Positions 9,501-16,964 of a stretch of DNA of 64,000 nucleotides are shown piece by piece (positions within the stretch are counted from its first letter, which is position 1; each line of letters opens with the position of its first letter). Both the position numbers and the translations under genes were made by a program. This stretch comes from Bog-950 sp964615305 (GTDB lineage: Bacteria > Bacteroidota > Bacteroidia > Chitinophagales > LD1). The stretch is from NCBI GenBank assembly GCA_964615305.1, contig CAZTNA010000007.1, positions 97,502 to 161,501 on the forward strand, given 5' to 3'. Under the pieces are notes generated by a model. It made no database searches. It had not been told where the DNA came from and saw only the letters and a list, made by a program, of their open reading frames with translations.

Positions 9501-9704
9501 CGCAGTAGCCGTACGGAAGGCAAAAGCAGAAGAAACTAATTGTTGTCCAATTCCGAAATCAACAAACACCGAAACGGTATCCGCTGTAGGATCAGCACAG
9601 TTGTGAATGAGTTGCACATAAGCGTTGTTGGCGCCTGCATAAGTTGCAGTGCTGACTGTTATGGCCAGCATTAAAGCCTTAAGTTTTTGGAGAAAATTTT
9701 TCAT
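6582..9704 (-). CDS. DUF4397-repeat surface protein with type A T9SS sorting domain
   Basis: Exported 1040-aa protein. An N-terminal signal peptide (about residues 1-25) precedes four DUF4397-type modules of about 230 aa each, each opening with a (Y/F)VQLIHN- or NFQLIHNSPD-like strand and containing IDIYVNG, FAFRTA and IASG motifs. The modules alternate in two kinds, A-B-A'-B', so the true unit is a dimer of about 460 aa. The last 80 residues form a type A C-terminal sorting domain (VYPNPATDNLFI, GMYFVRIS, ending FNIIR), implying T9SS secretion and cell-surface attachment or release. Function is unknown; DUF4397 proteins are often described only as cell-wall or surface proteins. It is monocistronic, with its own terminator. 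Confidence 0.88.
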   Translation of the reverse strand: MKNFLQKLKALMLAITVSTATYAGANNAYVQLIHNCADPTADTVSVFVDFGIGQQLVSSAFAFRTATAFMAVPAGMSITAHIKAANASVSDPSLYVQALGPFITDSNYTIIASGLVGSGFAANPNALNTAFELKVLNSSRSTGSNGALIDFNTFHGVTDAAGVDVRIRSGGPLLFNNVKYGQGTSYLSIPPTYYQLEVIAEDSSSVVNTWIANFSGLGGRAATVFASGFVSPLSNNNGPALGLFAALDDGTVLEFPIRTTANFQLIHNSPDPGLATVDIYVNGAKFFDNFAFRTASPVIQGVLTANFPQRIGVAPGNSTSVNDTIWSTVLFFNTGQTYVAVASGVEYSGFAANPDGLDNSFNVLVKTPAQQLAGQSGDFDFFVVHGTTDAPSVDINLIGGGNIVDNASYGNLSSYVPTAAGTYVWKLQDSTAASTFAVYNADFSLLGGQSGVVLSSGFVTPANNNNGPAFGLFYVTSQGGPFVPFAQETNAYVQFVHNSADASVDTIDVYVNGSLTLDNFSFRTATPFSATPAGVSLSIAIAPGNSVSVGDAVATFNGVQFNPGEKYSAFISGLQGSGFASNPDAISTALDLVVLNNARNSSSNAGVLDFNAFHGCTDAPGLDLRIRSGGPLLVNNVNYKDGSSYLSLPPSYYQFEVIEYDSSSVYDTWIANFSSLAGRAATVFASGFVNPLANNNGPSLGLFAALDDGTVLALPKRTTANFQLVHNSPDTALAAIDIYVNGAKFFDNFAYRTASPVIQGVLTAEFPQRIGIAPGNSTSVNDTVWSNVLFFTTGQTYVAIASGVNGTGYAANPDGVSTDFDVLVKTPAQQLAGQSGNFDFFVVHGSPDAPTIDLAVQGGNTIIDDASYTDISTYLPVPAMSYVVDLKDGSGTQTFESYVADLSALGGQSGILLSSGFVNPGNNNGGSSVGLYLVTSQGGPFVPLPVYNSVNETAKEIDLSVYPNPATDNLFINFDLKQTETVNVQVTDIKGAVVKQVMNANPVNGKQSMSINLSDLANGMYFVRISTNDNVVNSKFNIIR
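6846..9623 (-). repeat. Higher-order tandem duplication (two units of about 1.38 kb) inside the DUF4397 gene
   Basis: Equivalent points recur about 1389 bp apart at the first module pair (9615 and 8226) and about 1377 bp at the second (8920 and 7543). Between 8821-8880 and 7444-7503 about 51 of 60 bases match by hand count, so the duplication is visible in DNA as well as protein. Confidence 0.75.
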
Positions 9705-9833
9705 GGCTTACATTTTTAGTAATTAAATGAATAAGGAACGTGCAAGATAATTAATCTCGCTGCAATTGTAGGTTTTCATAATAGATTTTTTCATTGTTCA
9801 GGAATACAATGCGATAATCTATTGTAGATAGCA

Positions 9834-10283
9834 CTAAGGCGTACTTACTTCGAATCTGATTAATCGTTGCTGTGAATCGCTTCCGGGTTTACTTAGTTTA
9901 ATATAAACCTCTTCGCGGTTATTTTTGTTTGAATCTGCTAGGTAAGCATCAACAATCATTCCTTCACGCGTACCTTTTGTTACAGTATCGGGTTTGTTAT
10001 CCGCGCCTCTGCGTAAAATAGCATACTCACCCGATGTTGCTGTGCCACCAAACCCTATTATGTCAAAGACTAAGTTTTGATGAACTACCAATGTTTTGTG
10101 AAACTCGTATGAATTTTCAAAGCCTAGTTGCATTGCTGTATCCAAAGCAATAGCTACAGTATCTAGGTTGCCAACAGTTGGAATGTTCTTTTGATTTTGG
10201 CTACATGAAGTTAAAACAATGCAACCAAAAAGCATGACTACAAAATCACCAACCAGTTTAACACTACTCCCCTTTCGGCTCAT
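9834..10283 (-). CDS. Hypothetical lipoprotein downstream of carA
   Basis: 149-aa protein of unknown function. A hydrophobic stretch (about 13-26) ends in a lipobox-like LTSC at residues 24-27, so lipidation at Cys27 is likely. The mature part has a beta-rich character (VVHQNLVFDIIGFGGTATSGEYAILRR and a C-terminal EEVYIKLSKPG) with no motif I recognise. Its ATG directly follows the carA stop codon (TAAATG), so translation is probably coupled to carA, although no functional link is evident. Confidence 0.7.
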   Translation of the reverse strand: MSRKGSSVKLVGDFVVMLFGCIVLTSCSQNQKNIPTVGNLDTVAIALDTAMQLGFENSYEFHKTLVVHQNLVFDIIGFGGTATSGEYAILRRGADNKPDTVTKGTREGMIVDAYLADSNKNNREEVYIKLSKPGSDSQQRLIRFEVSTP

Positions 10284-11387
10284 TTACTTCATTGAGTTAA
10301 CAAACTCATCAAACAGATAACGTGAGTCATGGGGTCCGGGAGAGCTCTCCGGGTGGTATTGCACACTAAACGCTTTCTTCCCTTTTATCCGAATGCCTTC
10401 AATCGTATTGTCATTGAGATTAACATGTGTAATTTCTACCGTGCTTGACTTTTCTATATCCTGACGAGAAACCTCAAACCCGTGATTTTGTGATGTAATT
10501 TCACTTAATCCAGTAATCAGATTCTTAACCGGATGGTTTGCCCCTCTGTGGCCGTGATGCATTTTATGGGTAGAAATTCCATTAGCTTCTGCCAACAGTT
10601 GATGCCCAAGGCAAATACCAAACAAGGGCTTTCCGGCTTCGCAAATTTCTTTAACCGTCTTGATAGCATACTTCATAACTGCAGGGTCACCGGGGCCATT
10701 GGAAACAAAATATCCATTAGGTTTAAATTGTTCCATTTCCGAAAACGATGTTTGTGCGTTAAACACTTTAGCGTACACACCACGGTCGGTCATGCACTTT
10801 AAAATATTCTCTTTTATACCGCAGTCCAAAACTGCAACCCGCAGTGGTGCGTTTTCGTTGCCGTAATTATAGGCCTGTGTTGTAGTAACTTTCATGACCA
10901 GGTCTAATCCCTCCATTCCCGGCACTTCAGCTAGCATCTTTTTTAGAACACTTACATCTGTGGTTTCTGAGCTGATAATACAATTCATAGCGCCATGTTG
11001 GCGTACATGAATTGTTAATGCCCGTGTATCTACATCTGATATTCCAACAAGATTGTTTGATTGGAAATAATCTTGAAGGGAACTATCACTACTTAGGCGT
11101 GAATATGCTTGTCCGGAAAACTTCTTGGTAATAACTCCGGCAATCTTTACTGAACCTGACTCAACTTCATCTGAACTTACGCCATAGTTTCCAATGTGGT
11201 CAGTAGTCATTATAATTATTTGACCAAAGTAGCTGGGATCAGTAAAAATTTCCTGATAGCCAGTCATAGACGTATTAAAACAAATTTCACCGGAAGTGAT
11301 TCCTACTTTACCAAGAGACTTTCCGTAGAAAACTGTTCCATCAGCCAATAACAAAACTGCGGGAACGGGAGCAAAAGGTTTTGACAT
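10284..11387 (-). CDS. carA: Carbamoyl-phosphate synthase small subunit (glutamine amidotransferase)
   Basis: Glutaminase subunit of carbamoyl-phosphate synthetase, feeding ammonia to CarB for arginine and pyrimidine synthesis. 367 aa from the ATG at 11387; a TTG 12 bp upstream only adds four residues and would lie almost on the -7 box. The N-terminal CPSase small domain (LLLADGTVFYG, GEICFNTSMTGYQEI) is followed by a class I amidotransferase domain with catalytic C259 (GICLGHQ), H345 and E347 (QYHPESSPG). carB is not in the window. In many Bacteroidota carA sits near rplQ and eno; here it is divergent from a YkgJ-type gene and is followed by a lipoprotein. Confidence 0.96.
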   Translation of the reverse strand: MSKPFAPVPAVLLLADGTVFYGKSLGKVGITSGEICFNTSMTGYQEIFTDPSYFGQIIIMTTDHIGNYGVSSDEVESGSVKIAGVITKKFSGQAYSRLSSDSSLQDYFQSNNLVGISDVDTRALTIHVRQHGAMNCIISSETTDVSVLKKMLAEVPGMEGLDLVMKVTTTQAYNYGNENAPLRVAVLDCGIKENILKCMTDRGVYAKVFNAQTSFSEMEQFKPNGYFVSNGPGDPAVMKYAIKTVKEICEAGKPLFGICLGHQLLAEANGISTHKMHHGHRGANHPVKNLITGLSEITSQNHGFEVSRQDIEKSSTVEITHVNLNDNTIEGIRIKGKKAFSVQYHPESSPGPHDSRYLFDEFVNSMK

Positions 11388-11396
11388 ATCGGAGCG

Positions 11397-11404
11397 CAAA
11401 TATA
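11397..11404 (-). promoter_or_regulatory. -7 element of carA
   Basis: On the minus strand TATATTTG is a perfect TAnnTTTG box ending 9 nt before the carA ATG. No good -33 TTTG is visible at 19 bp. The predicted leader is only a few nucleotides. Confidence 0.5.
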
Positions 11405-11462
11405 GTTTTTGAACCTGTATGCCACTTGGTTTCGCTTTATTTGTATAAACAGAATATCCACC

Positions 11463-11945
11463 ATGCAGTTTAACCCCCTAACCTGGAAATCAGAAGCTGA
11501 ACGAAAGAAGAAGGAGAACAGGCAGTATCTCGAAAAAGCAAAACGCGTAAGAGGCATTGAAAAAAAATTGCCAAAACTGCATGATGAAGCTTTCTCCAAG
11601 ATTGACTGCCTTACTTGTGCTAACTGTTGTAAAACAATTTCTCCCCGCTTCAAAGCACCGGATATTGTTCGCATATCTAAGCACCTGGGCATGAAGCAGG
11701 GAGAAATGATTGAGCAATTTCTCCGTTTAGATGAAGACGGAGACTACGTAGTAAAAAAATCACCTTGTCCGTTTCTGGATTCCGACAACTATTGTAGTAT
11801 ATACGAAGTTCGCCCACGAGACTGCGAAAAATATCCTTATACAGACATAGGTGATTTTTTTGAATACACAGGTACTACCTTTCAGAACAGCACAACGTGT
11901 CCGGCAGTTTACTATGTGCTTGAGAGGTTAAAGCAGATAGGTTAG
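11463..11945 (+). CDS. YkgJ family cysteine-cluster protein (putative zinc- or iron-chelating domain)
   Basis: Protein of 160 aa from the ATG at 11463; the longer frame from a TTG at 11409 would start with non-conserved sequence. After a charged N-terminal helix it shows the cysteine cluster of the YkgJ/PF03692 family: CLTCANCCKT, then SPCPFLDSDNYCSIYEVRPRDCEKYP, and a last Cys in TTCPAV. Such proteins are thought to bind a metal or cluster; the substrate is unknown. It is transcribed divergently from carA, and its stop overlaps by 4 bp that of the convergent lipoprotein gene. Confidence 0.88.
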   Translation: MQFNPLTWKSEAERKKKENRQYLEKAKRVRGIEKKLPKLHDEAFSKIDCLTCANCCKTISPRFKAPDIVRISKHLGMKQGEMIEQFLRLDEDGDYVVKKSPCPFLDSDNYCSIYEVRPRDCEKYPYTDIGDFFEYTGTTFQNSTTCPAVYYVLERLKQIG

Positions 11946-12328
11946 TTAACAGTAATTCCTACTTGTTTACTGTTTTGCGCGCCATCGTGATCTTCAGCAG
12001 TAATTTTTACTGTGTATGTACCGGCTGTTGATATAGAGATGTGATTGTGATACGCTTTGGTCTTCAATGCATGTACAACCGGAAATTCCTCTAGCACAGT
12101 ATCTGTTGCACTGTAAATTTGCACGCTCATTTCGTGTAAACTTTCATCGTCACTTAAGTTTGCTTCTATATGAATTGTAGAATCAATCTGCCACACCGAC
12201 CCATCTGCAGGTTCAACAAAAGCAATTACCGGTGCCTGGTTTTCTTTCTTAGTACATGATGAAACAAATAATGTAACAAATGCTGTTACGAAAACAGTAG
12301 AAATGAGAATATGAATTGACTTTTTCAT
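11942..12328 (-). CDS. Small lipoprotein with Ig-like fold
   Basis: 128 aa. The signal peptide ends in a lipobox (VSSC, Cys25), followed by a short KKENQ linker and one beta-sandwich-like domain (APVIAFVEPADGSVW, IHIEANLSDDESLHEMSVQIYS, GTYTVKITAEDHDG) resembling the DUF4625/bacterial Ig-like type. It lies 13 bp downstream of the CCC-motif barrel gene on the same strand, so the two are probably co-transcribed and may act together at the outer membrane. Function unknown. Confidence 0.72.
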   Translation of the reverse strand: MKKSIHILISTVFVTAFVTLFVSSCTKKENQAPVIAFVEPADGSVWQIDSTIHIEANLSDDESLHEMSVQIYSATDTVLEEFPVVHALKTKAYHNHISISTAGTYTVKITAEDHDGAQNSKQVGITVN

Positions 12329-12341
12329 GATAGTGTATTGT

Positions 12342-13259
12342 TTATTTTTTTAAAGTTGAAAAATTATAAAAAACGCCAGCTTCAATACCGATTCTGTTTT
12401 TGTTTTCACCATTCCAATTTAACTTATTCATCAACGCTGGCGTAACAACTGATGAAAAGGCAAATTGTTTGTAGTAAACATCAAATCCTATAGATGCAGT
12501 TAAGAAACTTCCACCAGTATATGAGAGTAGTTGCTTTTGTATTAAGTTTCTTGACTGATGTTCATAATTGACTGCTAACGAAGGCATAATCTGAACGTTC
12601 TTTACTTCTGCCAAGTAAAATAACTGAACGGAACTTTGTGCTCTGTTACCAAACTTGTATTGCTGAGGGTTTGACGTGTTCATTCTATAAGTAACCGATG
12701 TGTTGAGTCCTATTTTACTAATACGGAGGGTGTAAATACTGCTAAAAACAAAATCAACACTGCCGGTGCCTAATTGTAGGTTAGTAACAAACATATTGTT
12801 GTTATTCATTTCAAACTCGCCACTGGGTAATTTTACACCCGCACCAATGCGTAACTGATGTTTATATTTTTTTCCGGTGCATTTTAGCGGGTCTAACACT
12901 TGATACTGTAATAGCAAACTCATGTCTCCTAAGCCTGAAGTAGTTTCAAGTTTGTTACTACTGTTTTGTGAAATAACACTAACAGGTAGAAAAACTGAAA
13001 GTTGTAAGTGCTTGTTAAGATTAAAACGTCCAAAAATTTCTGTGGTATGCAAATGCTGCTTGGTAACCATACCGTTTTGTTCAGAATTTAAGCTATGTTT
13101 TTCGTTGTAAAAATTACGATATCCGTAACGAAATCCTACCACGTGCATATCAATGTTAGGCAGTATGGTGTAGTTGACCCCGGCACCAGTACAACAACAA
13201 GCCTGCGAAAATATTTCTGTAGCCGTTGTTAACAACAACAGCACAAATACAAGTCTCAT
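12342..13259 (-). CDS. Putative outer-membrane beta-barrel with N-terminal CCC motif
   Basis: 305 aa with a signal peptide (about 1-19) followed by a QACCCTGAGVNYTILPN mature start. The rest consists of alternating amphipathic strands (HTTEIFGRFNLNKHLQLSVFLPVS, LRIGAGVKLPSGEF, SSIYTLRISKIGLNTSVTYRM) ending in an aromatic strand, as in OM beta-barrels. The arrangement of a Cys cluster directly after the signal, then ILP-(N/Q)-(I/F) and G-(L/F)-RY-(G/S)-Y, recalls Bacteroidota barrels that start CDxCGC and are found near copper-related genes. That comparison is from memory and needs a search. Operon-like with the downstream lipoprotein and upstream small Cys/His protein. Confidence 0.6.
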   Translation of the reverse strand: MRLVFVLLLLTTATEIFSQACCCTGAGVNYTILPNIDMHVVGFRYGYRNFYNEKHSLNSEQNGMVTKQHLHTTEIFGRFNLNKHLQLSVFLPVSVISQNSSNKLETTSGLGDMSLLLQYQVLDPLKCTGKKYKHQLRIGAGVKLPSGEFEMNNNNMFVTNLQLGTGSVDFVFSSIYTLRISKIGLNTSVTYRMNTSNPQQYKFGNRAQSSVQLFYLAEVKNVQIMPSLAVNYEHQSRNLIQKQLLSYTGGSFLTASIGFDVYYKQFAFSSVVTPALMNKLNWNGENKNRIGIEAGVFYNFSTLKK

Positions 13260-13318
13260 TTGCTTAGAATAAAATGATTAGAAAATAATTACACCCCTTC
13301 TTAGGACTTAGCGAACGC

Positions 13319-13690
13319 TTATGTATTGGGTGGCTTTACTAATTCATTTTTAAAGTCGGATACGTAAATGCGAAGTTTACTGCTATGAAACTTCTTGATG
13401 ATAGCCGAAGGGCTATACATCTTAGTCTCTGAATAATTATTTTCAGAAACTAACTCTTCCTTTTCTTTTAAAATTTGTGATGACTGCTTCTTCTCTCCTT
13501 CATCGGCTTTTTCCAATTGCTTACTTAAGTAACAATGACCTTTGCAATGTTTAGAAGGATTGTTCCTGTTTTCACAAAGTTGTTCACTGATATACTTCTT
13601 ATTCATGTGATAATACATGGCTACCCCTACATGCACCATTCCTTGAGCAAATATGAGAAGTGAAAGTAAAATTGCCAGTATCTTTTTCAC
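13319..13690 (-). CDS. Small membrane-anchored Cys/His-rich protein
   Basis: 123 aa if the GTG at 13690 is used, which places KKILAILLSLLIFAQG right at the N-terminus; a TTG at 13717 would add nine residues. No in-frame ATG precedes the hydrophobic segment. One hydrophobic helix or uncleaved signal is followed by NKKYISEQLCENRNNPSKHC and KGHCYLSKQL: a pattern of C-x(4)-N-x(2)-P-x(3)-C-x(2)-C seen in small Bacteroidota proteins next to metal-linked OM proteins. The tail is charged. It lies 60 bp upstream of the CCC barrel gene. A metal-related role is inference. Confidence 0.6.
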   Translation of the reverse strand: MKKILAILLSLLIFAQGMVHVGVAMYYHMNKKYISEQLCENRNNPSKHCKGHCYLSKQLEKADEGEKKQSSQILKEKEELVSENNYSETKMYSPSAIIKKFHSSKLRIYVSDFKNELVKPPNT

Positions 13691-13767
13691 GCAGCAAACA
13701 TAAATGTGTAAAAGCAAATTTCAAACTTTCAACATCTAAACAATTATGAGTTGTATCATTGCCGTGT

Positions 13768-14058
13768 ATGACTAAAAACAAAACCTGTGTAAGATGTAGT
13801 GGCTCATTCTCATGTCAACCAGAATCTATTTCTTCATGCCAATGCTCAACAGTAGTATTAAACGAAGAAGAGAGATGTTTTATAGCATCACAACATAAAG
13901 ACTGCCTGTGCAATACCTGTTTAAACGATCTGAAGATTGAATACAACAAATTATCTTTATACTATTTTGAAAATGGCATGATGGTAATGACTGAAAAATA
14001 TCACTTGGAACGGGGATTCTGCTGTAATAACGGTTGTCGGCACTGCCCGTACAAGTAG
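13768..14058 (+). CDS. Cysteine-rich CWC / DUF5522-type small protein
   Basis: 96 aa from the ATG at 13768, with 13 cysteines. The N-terminal part (CVRCSGSFSCQPESISSCQC, then DCLCNTCL) fits the Cys_rich_CWC zinc-ribbon-like family. The C-terminal part (NGMMVMTEKYHLERG, then CCNNGCRHCPY) fits DUF5522. Both are presumed metal-binding and occur as separate short proteins elsewhere; here they are fused. No signal peptide, so cytoplasmic. It is divergent from the small Cys/His protein at 13.3 kb and precedes sixA by 64 bp. Function unknown. Confidence 0.75.
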   Translation: MTKNKTCVRCSGSFSCQPESISSCQCSTVVLNEEERCFIASQHKDCLCNTCLNDLKIEYNKLSLYYFENGMMVMTEKYHLERGFCCNNGCRHCPYK

Positions 14059-14122
14059 CTTATTACTAATCTAAAAATATAAAAACTCGCCTAAGCAGAG
14101 GTCAATTTGTTTACATTGCGTT

Positions 14123-14617
14123 ATGAAGCGCCAATTAATATTAATACGTCACACAAAATCAAGTTGGAGTGATTTGGGCCTGCGCGATTTCGACCGCCCA
14201 TTAAAGAAAGATAGAACTGATGACGCAAAAGAAATGGCGAAATACTTAAAAAAAATTTCCCTTGAACCGGACTTGATTATATGTTCGCCCGCCTTACGTA
14301 CTAAACAAACGATTGAGTATTTCTGTGGCTCATTAAAATACAATTACAACAAAGTAGAGTTTGATGCACGCTTGTATGAGTCAAACGCCTATGATTACTT
14401 GGAAGTAATAAGAGAAACCGATTCAAGAGTTAACTCGCTGGTGATAGTCGGACATAACCCCTCTCTCTCAGATTTAGCAAACTTGTTATTAAATAAAAAC
14501 ATTGGAGAGATTCCAACTACAGGTGTGGTTTGGATAGATTATGCATGTATTGATTGGGAACTTTATGCACATACGCCAAGTAAACTAAAGTACTTCTTGA
14601 CACCTAAAACAATATAG
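14123..14617 (+). CDS. sixA: SixA-type histidine phosphatase
   Basis: Histidine phosphatase superfamily member, 164 aa, of the short SixA type that dephosphorylates phosphohistidine or small phosphoesters. Motifs: LIRHTKSSW (catalytic His9 with Arg8), SPALRTKQT, and the second catalytic His in VIVGHNPSL. No signal peptide. It stands directly before a tiny lipoprotein, ppk1 and ppx on the same strand; this neighbourhood, recurrent in Bacteroidota, suggests a role in phosphate or polyphosphate metabolism, but the substrate is not known. Confidence 0.88.
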   Translation: MKRQLILIRHTKSSWSDLGLRDFDRPLKKDRTDDAKEMAKYLKKISLEPDLIICSPALRTKQTIEYFCGSLKYNYNKVEFDARLYESNAYDYLEVIRETDSRVNSLVIVGHNPSLSDLANLLLNKNIGEIPTTGVVWIDYACIDWELYAHTPSKLKYFLTPKTI

Positions 14618-14644
14618 TATGGTATTTTTCGTTCAGTTATTATC

Positions 14645-14773
14645 ATGATATTGTTTCGTTGTTTACTTTTCTTTTTGCTCATGTGTGTACTGCTTCTTAC
14701 ATCGTCTTGCTCAGTAAAACGCGACTGTCGCGGGCATACAAAACACAAATTGCCTAACGGCATTTGGATGTAA
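14645..14773 (+). CDS. 42-aa predicted lipoprotein between sixA and ppk1
   Basis: Short open frame ATG 14645 to TAA 14773. It encodes a strongly hydrophobic N-terminus (FRCLLFFLLMCVLLLTSSC) ending in a lipobox TSSC at residues 19-22, followed by a 20-residue mature peptide SVKRDCRGHTKHKLPNGIWM. A signal plus lipobox is unlikely to arise by chance in an intergenic gap, and Bacteroidota encode many such mini-lipoproteins with a Cys/His-containing tail. Its place on the same strand between sixA and ppk1 suggests co-expression. Function unknown; the length makes any call uncertain. Confidence 0.55.
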   Translation: MILFRCLLFFLLMCVLLLTSSCSVKRDCRGHTKHKLPNGIWM

Positions 14774-14810
14774 ACTTTAAGTTAAATTATACATAACTGC
14801 ATTTTGCGGT

Positions 14811-14840
14811 TTTGCTCTGCGTAGCATTCTTCTACTTTAG
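14811..14840 (+). promoter_or_regulatory. Probable promoter of ppk1
   Basis: TTTG (14811-14814), 18-bp spacer, TACTTTAG (14833-14840; one mismatch to TAnnTTTG), about 20 nt before the ppk1 ATG. Confidence 0.45.
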
Positions 14841-14860
14841 CGGTAATCACACATAATGCA

Positions 14861-16900
14861 ATGGCAAAAAAAAACCACCTGATAAATCGAGAAGTAAGTT
14901 GGCTTAGTTTTAATAGCCGCGTACTGCAGGAAGCAAGTGACAGTTCTGTTCCCTTATTGGAACGTTTGCGGTTTCTGGGCATTTTTAGCAATAATCAGGA
15001 TGAGTTTTTCCGGGTTCGTGTAGCTACTGTAAAACGAATTTCTGAGCTTGGGAAAAGGGCAAAAGATGTATATAAAAACAAACCTAAGCGAGTATTGCAA
15101 CACGTACATGAGATTGTTGTAAAGCAAGGTAGGCAATTTGATGAAATATACCGGACTGTTCAACAAGAACTGAGACGTAATAAAGTTTTTATCATTAACG
15201 AAACTCAAGTTACCAGAGCACAGGCAGAGTTTGTAAAAAATTATTTTGATGAGAATGTTAGGCCTTCACTAGTACCTATTATGCTTAATCAGGTAAAACA
15301 GTTTCCATACCTAAAAGACAAAGTAATTTATCTAGCTATAAAACTGAGCTACGGCAAAAACAAACAGTATTCTCTGGTTGAGGTTCCATCCGAAACAATC
15401 GATCGCTTTGTCATCTTGCCTTCTCACAATCAAAACCAATACATCATTCTTCTTGATGATATTATTCGATACAATCTGCCAGAAGTGTTTTCTACATTTC
15501 AGGTTTCAAAAATTGAAGCATGTACCATTAAGGTAACACGCGATGCAGAGCTAGACATTGACAACGATATTTCGCAAAGTTTTATTGATAAAATATCGAA
15601 AGGTGTTAAGGCAAGGCAAAAAGGGAACCCCGTTCGTTTTGTGTACGATAACAACATACCACGCGACTTGCTCGATTTCCTTAAATCGAAAATGAAACTT
15701 CAAGATTTAAATAATCTTATTGCCGGTGGACGTTACCATAACTTCAAAGACTTTATGAATTTTCCGAAGGTGGGTGACAAAAGCCTTCTTTACGAAAAAC
15801 ATAAGCCGCTAACTCATAAACTGTTACCGCTCAACAAAAGTTATTTTGATGTTTTGAAGAAGCAAGACGTAATGCTTCATTATCCTTATCATACCTTTTC
15901 TCATTTTATCGAATGGCTTCGTGAAGCAGCCATAGATCCGGATGTAAAGACTATTAAAATTACACTTTACAGGGTGGCCCGAAATTCTAAAGTGATAAAC
16001 GCTCTGATTAATGCTGCTAAAAACGGAAAACAAGTAACTGCTGTGGTGGAAGTACAGGCCCGTTTTGATGAAGAAGCAAACATACGCTGGGCAAGGCAGC
16101 TGCAGGATGAAGGGATACAGGTAATTTACGGTGTGCCCGGGTTAAAAGTTCATTCCAAACTTTGTTTGATTACCCGGAATGAAAACGGCAAAAATATCCG
16201 CTATGCAAATATTACCACAGGAAATTATAATGAACAAACTTCGAAAGTGTATGCTGACGACTCTCTTTTCACTTCCTTCACCAAAATAACAAGCGAAGTT
16301 GAGCAAGTGTTTGAGTTCTTTGAACGCAATTACAAGGTTCATTCCTACAAGCATCTGATTCTATCTCCATTAAGTACCCGTAAAAAATTTTTACGTCTAA
16401 TACAAAACGAAATCGACAGCAAACAAAAGGGCAAACCAGCTTCAATTTTTTTAAAAATGAACTCGTTGGTTGATGAAGAAATGATTGACGCCCTTTACAC
16501 CGCTTCTAAAAATGGAGTAAAAATAAGAGTGATAGTACGTGGCATGTGTGCATTAATGGCAGGCATTGACGGATTGAGTGAAAACATTGAGGTGATAAGT
16601 ATAGTTGACAAATATTTAGAGCATTCCCGTATATTCATTTTTGAAAACGAAGGAGATCCGCTTTACTACTTTTCATCGGCTGACTGGATGAAACGAAATT
16701 TAGACTCCCGAATTGAAGTAAGTTGTCCAGTTTATAACAAGGAAATTCAAAAAGAACTCCGCGACATGCTTGAAATACAGTGGAAAGATAACGTTAAAGC
16801 GCGTGTTGTGGATCCTTTACAAAAAAACATTCATCGCCATTCAACGACTACCCGTAAGGTACGTGCACAGGACGCTACCTACAATTACTTCAAACGGTAA
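14861..16900 (+). CDS. ppk1: Polyphosphate kinase 1
   Basis: PPK1 reversibly polymerises the gamma-phosphate of ATP into inorganic polyphosphate. 679 aa, full length. N-terminal domain NREVSWLSFNSRVLQEA and FLGIFSNNQDEFFRVRVA; two phospholipase-D-like catalytic domains with the autophosphorylated histidine at H431 (LKVHSKLCL) and the second essential histidine at H588 (LEHSRIFIF), 4 residues short of the E. coli numbering. YHTFSHFIEWLREAAIDPDV is also typical. It is followed by ppx, so both synthesis and degradation of polyP are encoded here. Confidence 0.97.
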   Translation: MAKKNHLINREVSWLSFNSRVLQEASDSSVPLLERLRFLGIFSNNQDEFFRVRVATVKRISELGKRAKDVYKNKPKRVLQHVHEIVVKQGRQFDEIYRTVQQELRRNKVFIINETQVTRAQAEFVKNYFDENVRPSLVPIMLNQVKQFPYLKDKVIYLAIKLSYGKNKQYSLVEVPSETIDRFVILPSHNQNQYIILLDDIIRYNLPEVFSTFQVSKIEACTIKVTRDAELDIDNDISQSFIDKISKGVKARQKGNPVRFVYDNNIPRDLLDFLKSKMKLQDLNNLIAGGRYHNFKDFMNFPKVGDKSLLYEKHKPLTHKLLPLNKSYFDVLKKQDVMLHYPYHTFSHFIEWLREAAIDPDVKTIKITLYRVARNSKVINALINAAKNGKQVTAVVEVQARFDEEANIRWARQLQDEGIQVIYGVPGLKVHSKLCLITRNENGKNIRYANITTGNYNEQTSKVYADDSLFTSFTKITSEVEQVFEFFERNYKVHSYKHLILSPLSTRKKFLRLIQNEIDSKQKGKPASIFLKMNSLVDEEMIDALYTASKNGVKIRVIVRGMCALMAGIDGLSENIEVISIVDKYLEHSRIFIFENEGDPLYYFSSADWMKRNLDSRIEVSCPVYNKEIQKELRDMLEIQWKDNVKARVVDPLQKNIHRHSTTTRKVRAQDATYNYFKR

Positions 16901-16964
16901 TTACATGGCTCACTTCCACATTTTTTGGTTGAAAACTAAGTTCCCTTCACCTTTCATGAGCAAC

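Noticed and set aside
6582..9704. Possible CRISPR or satellite because of regularly recurring DNA
   Set aside because: The recurrence is in frame, with a period of about 1.38 kb, and encodes DUF4397 modules.
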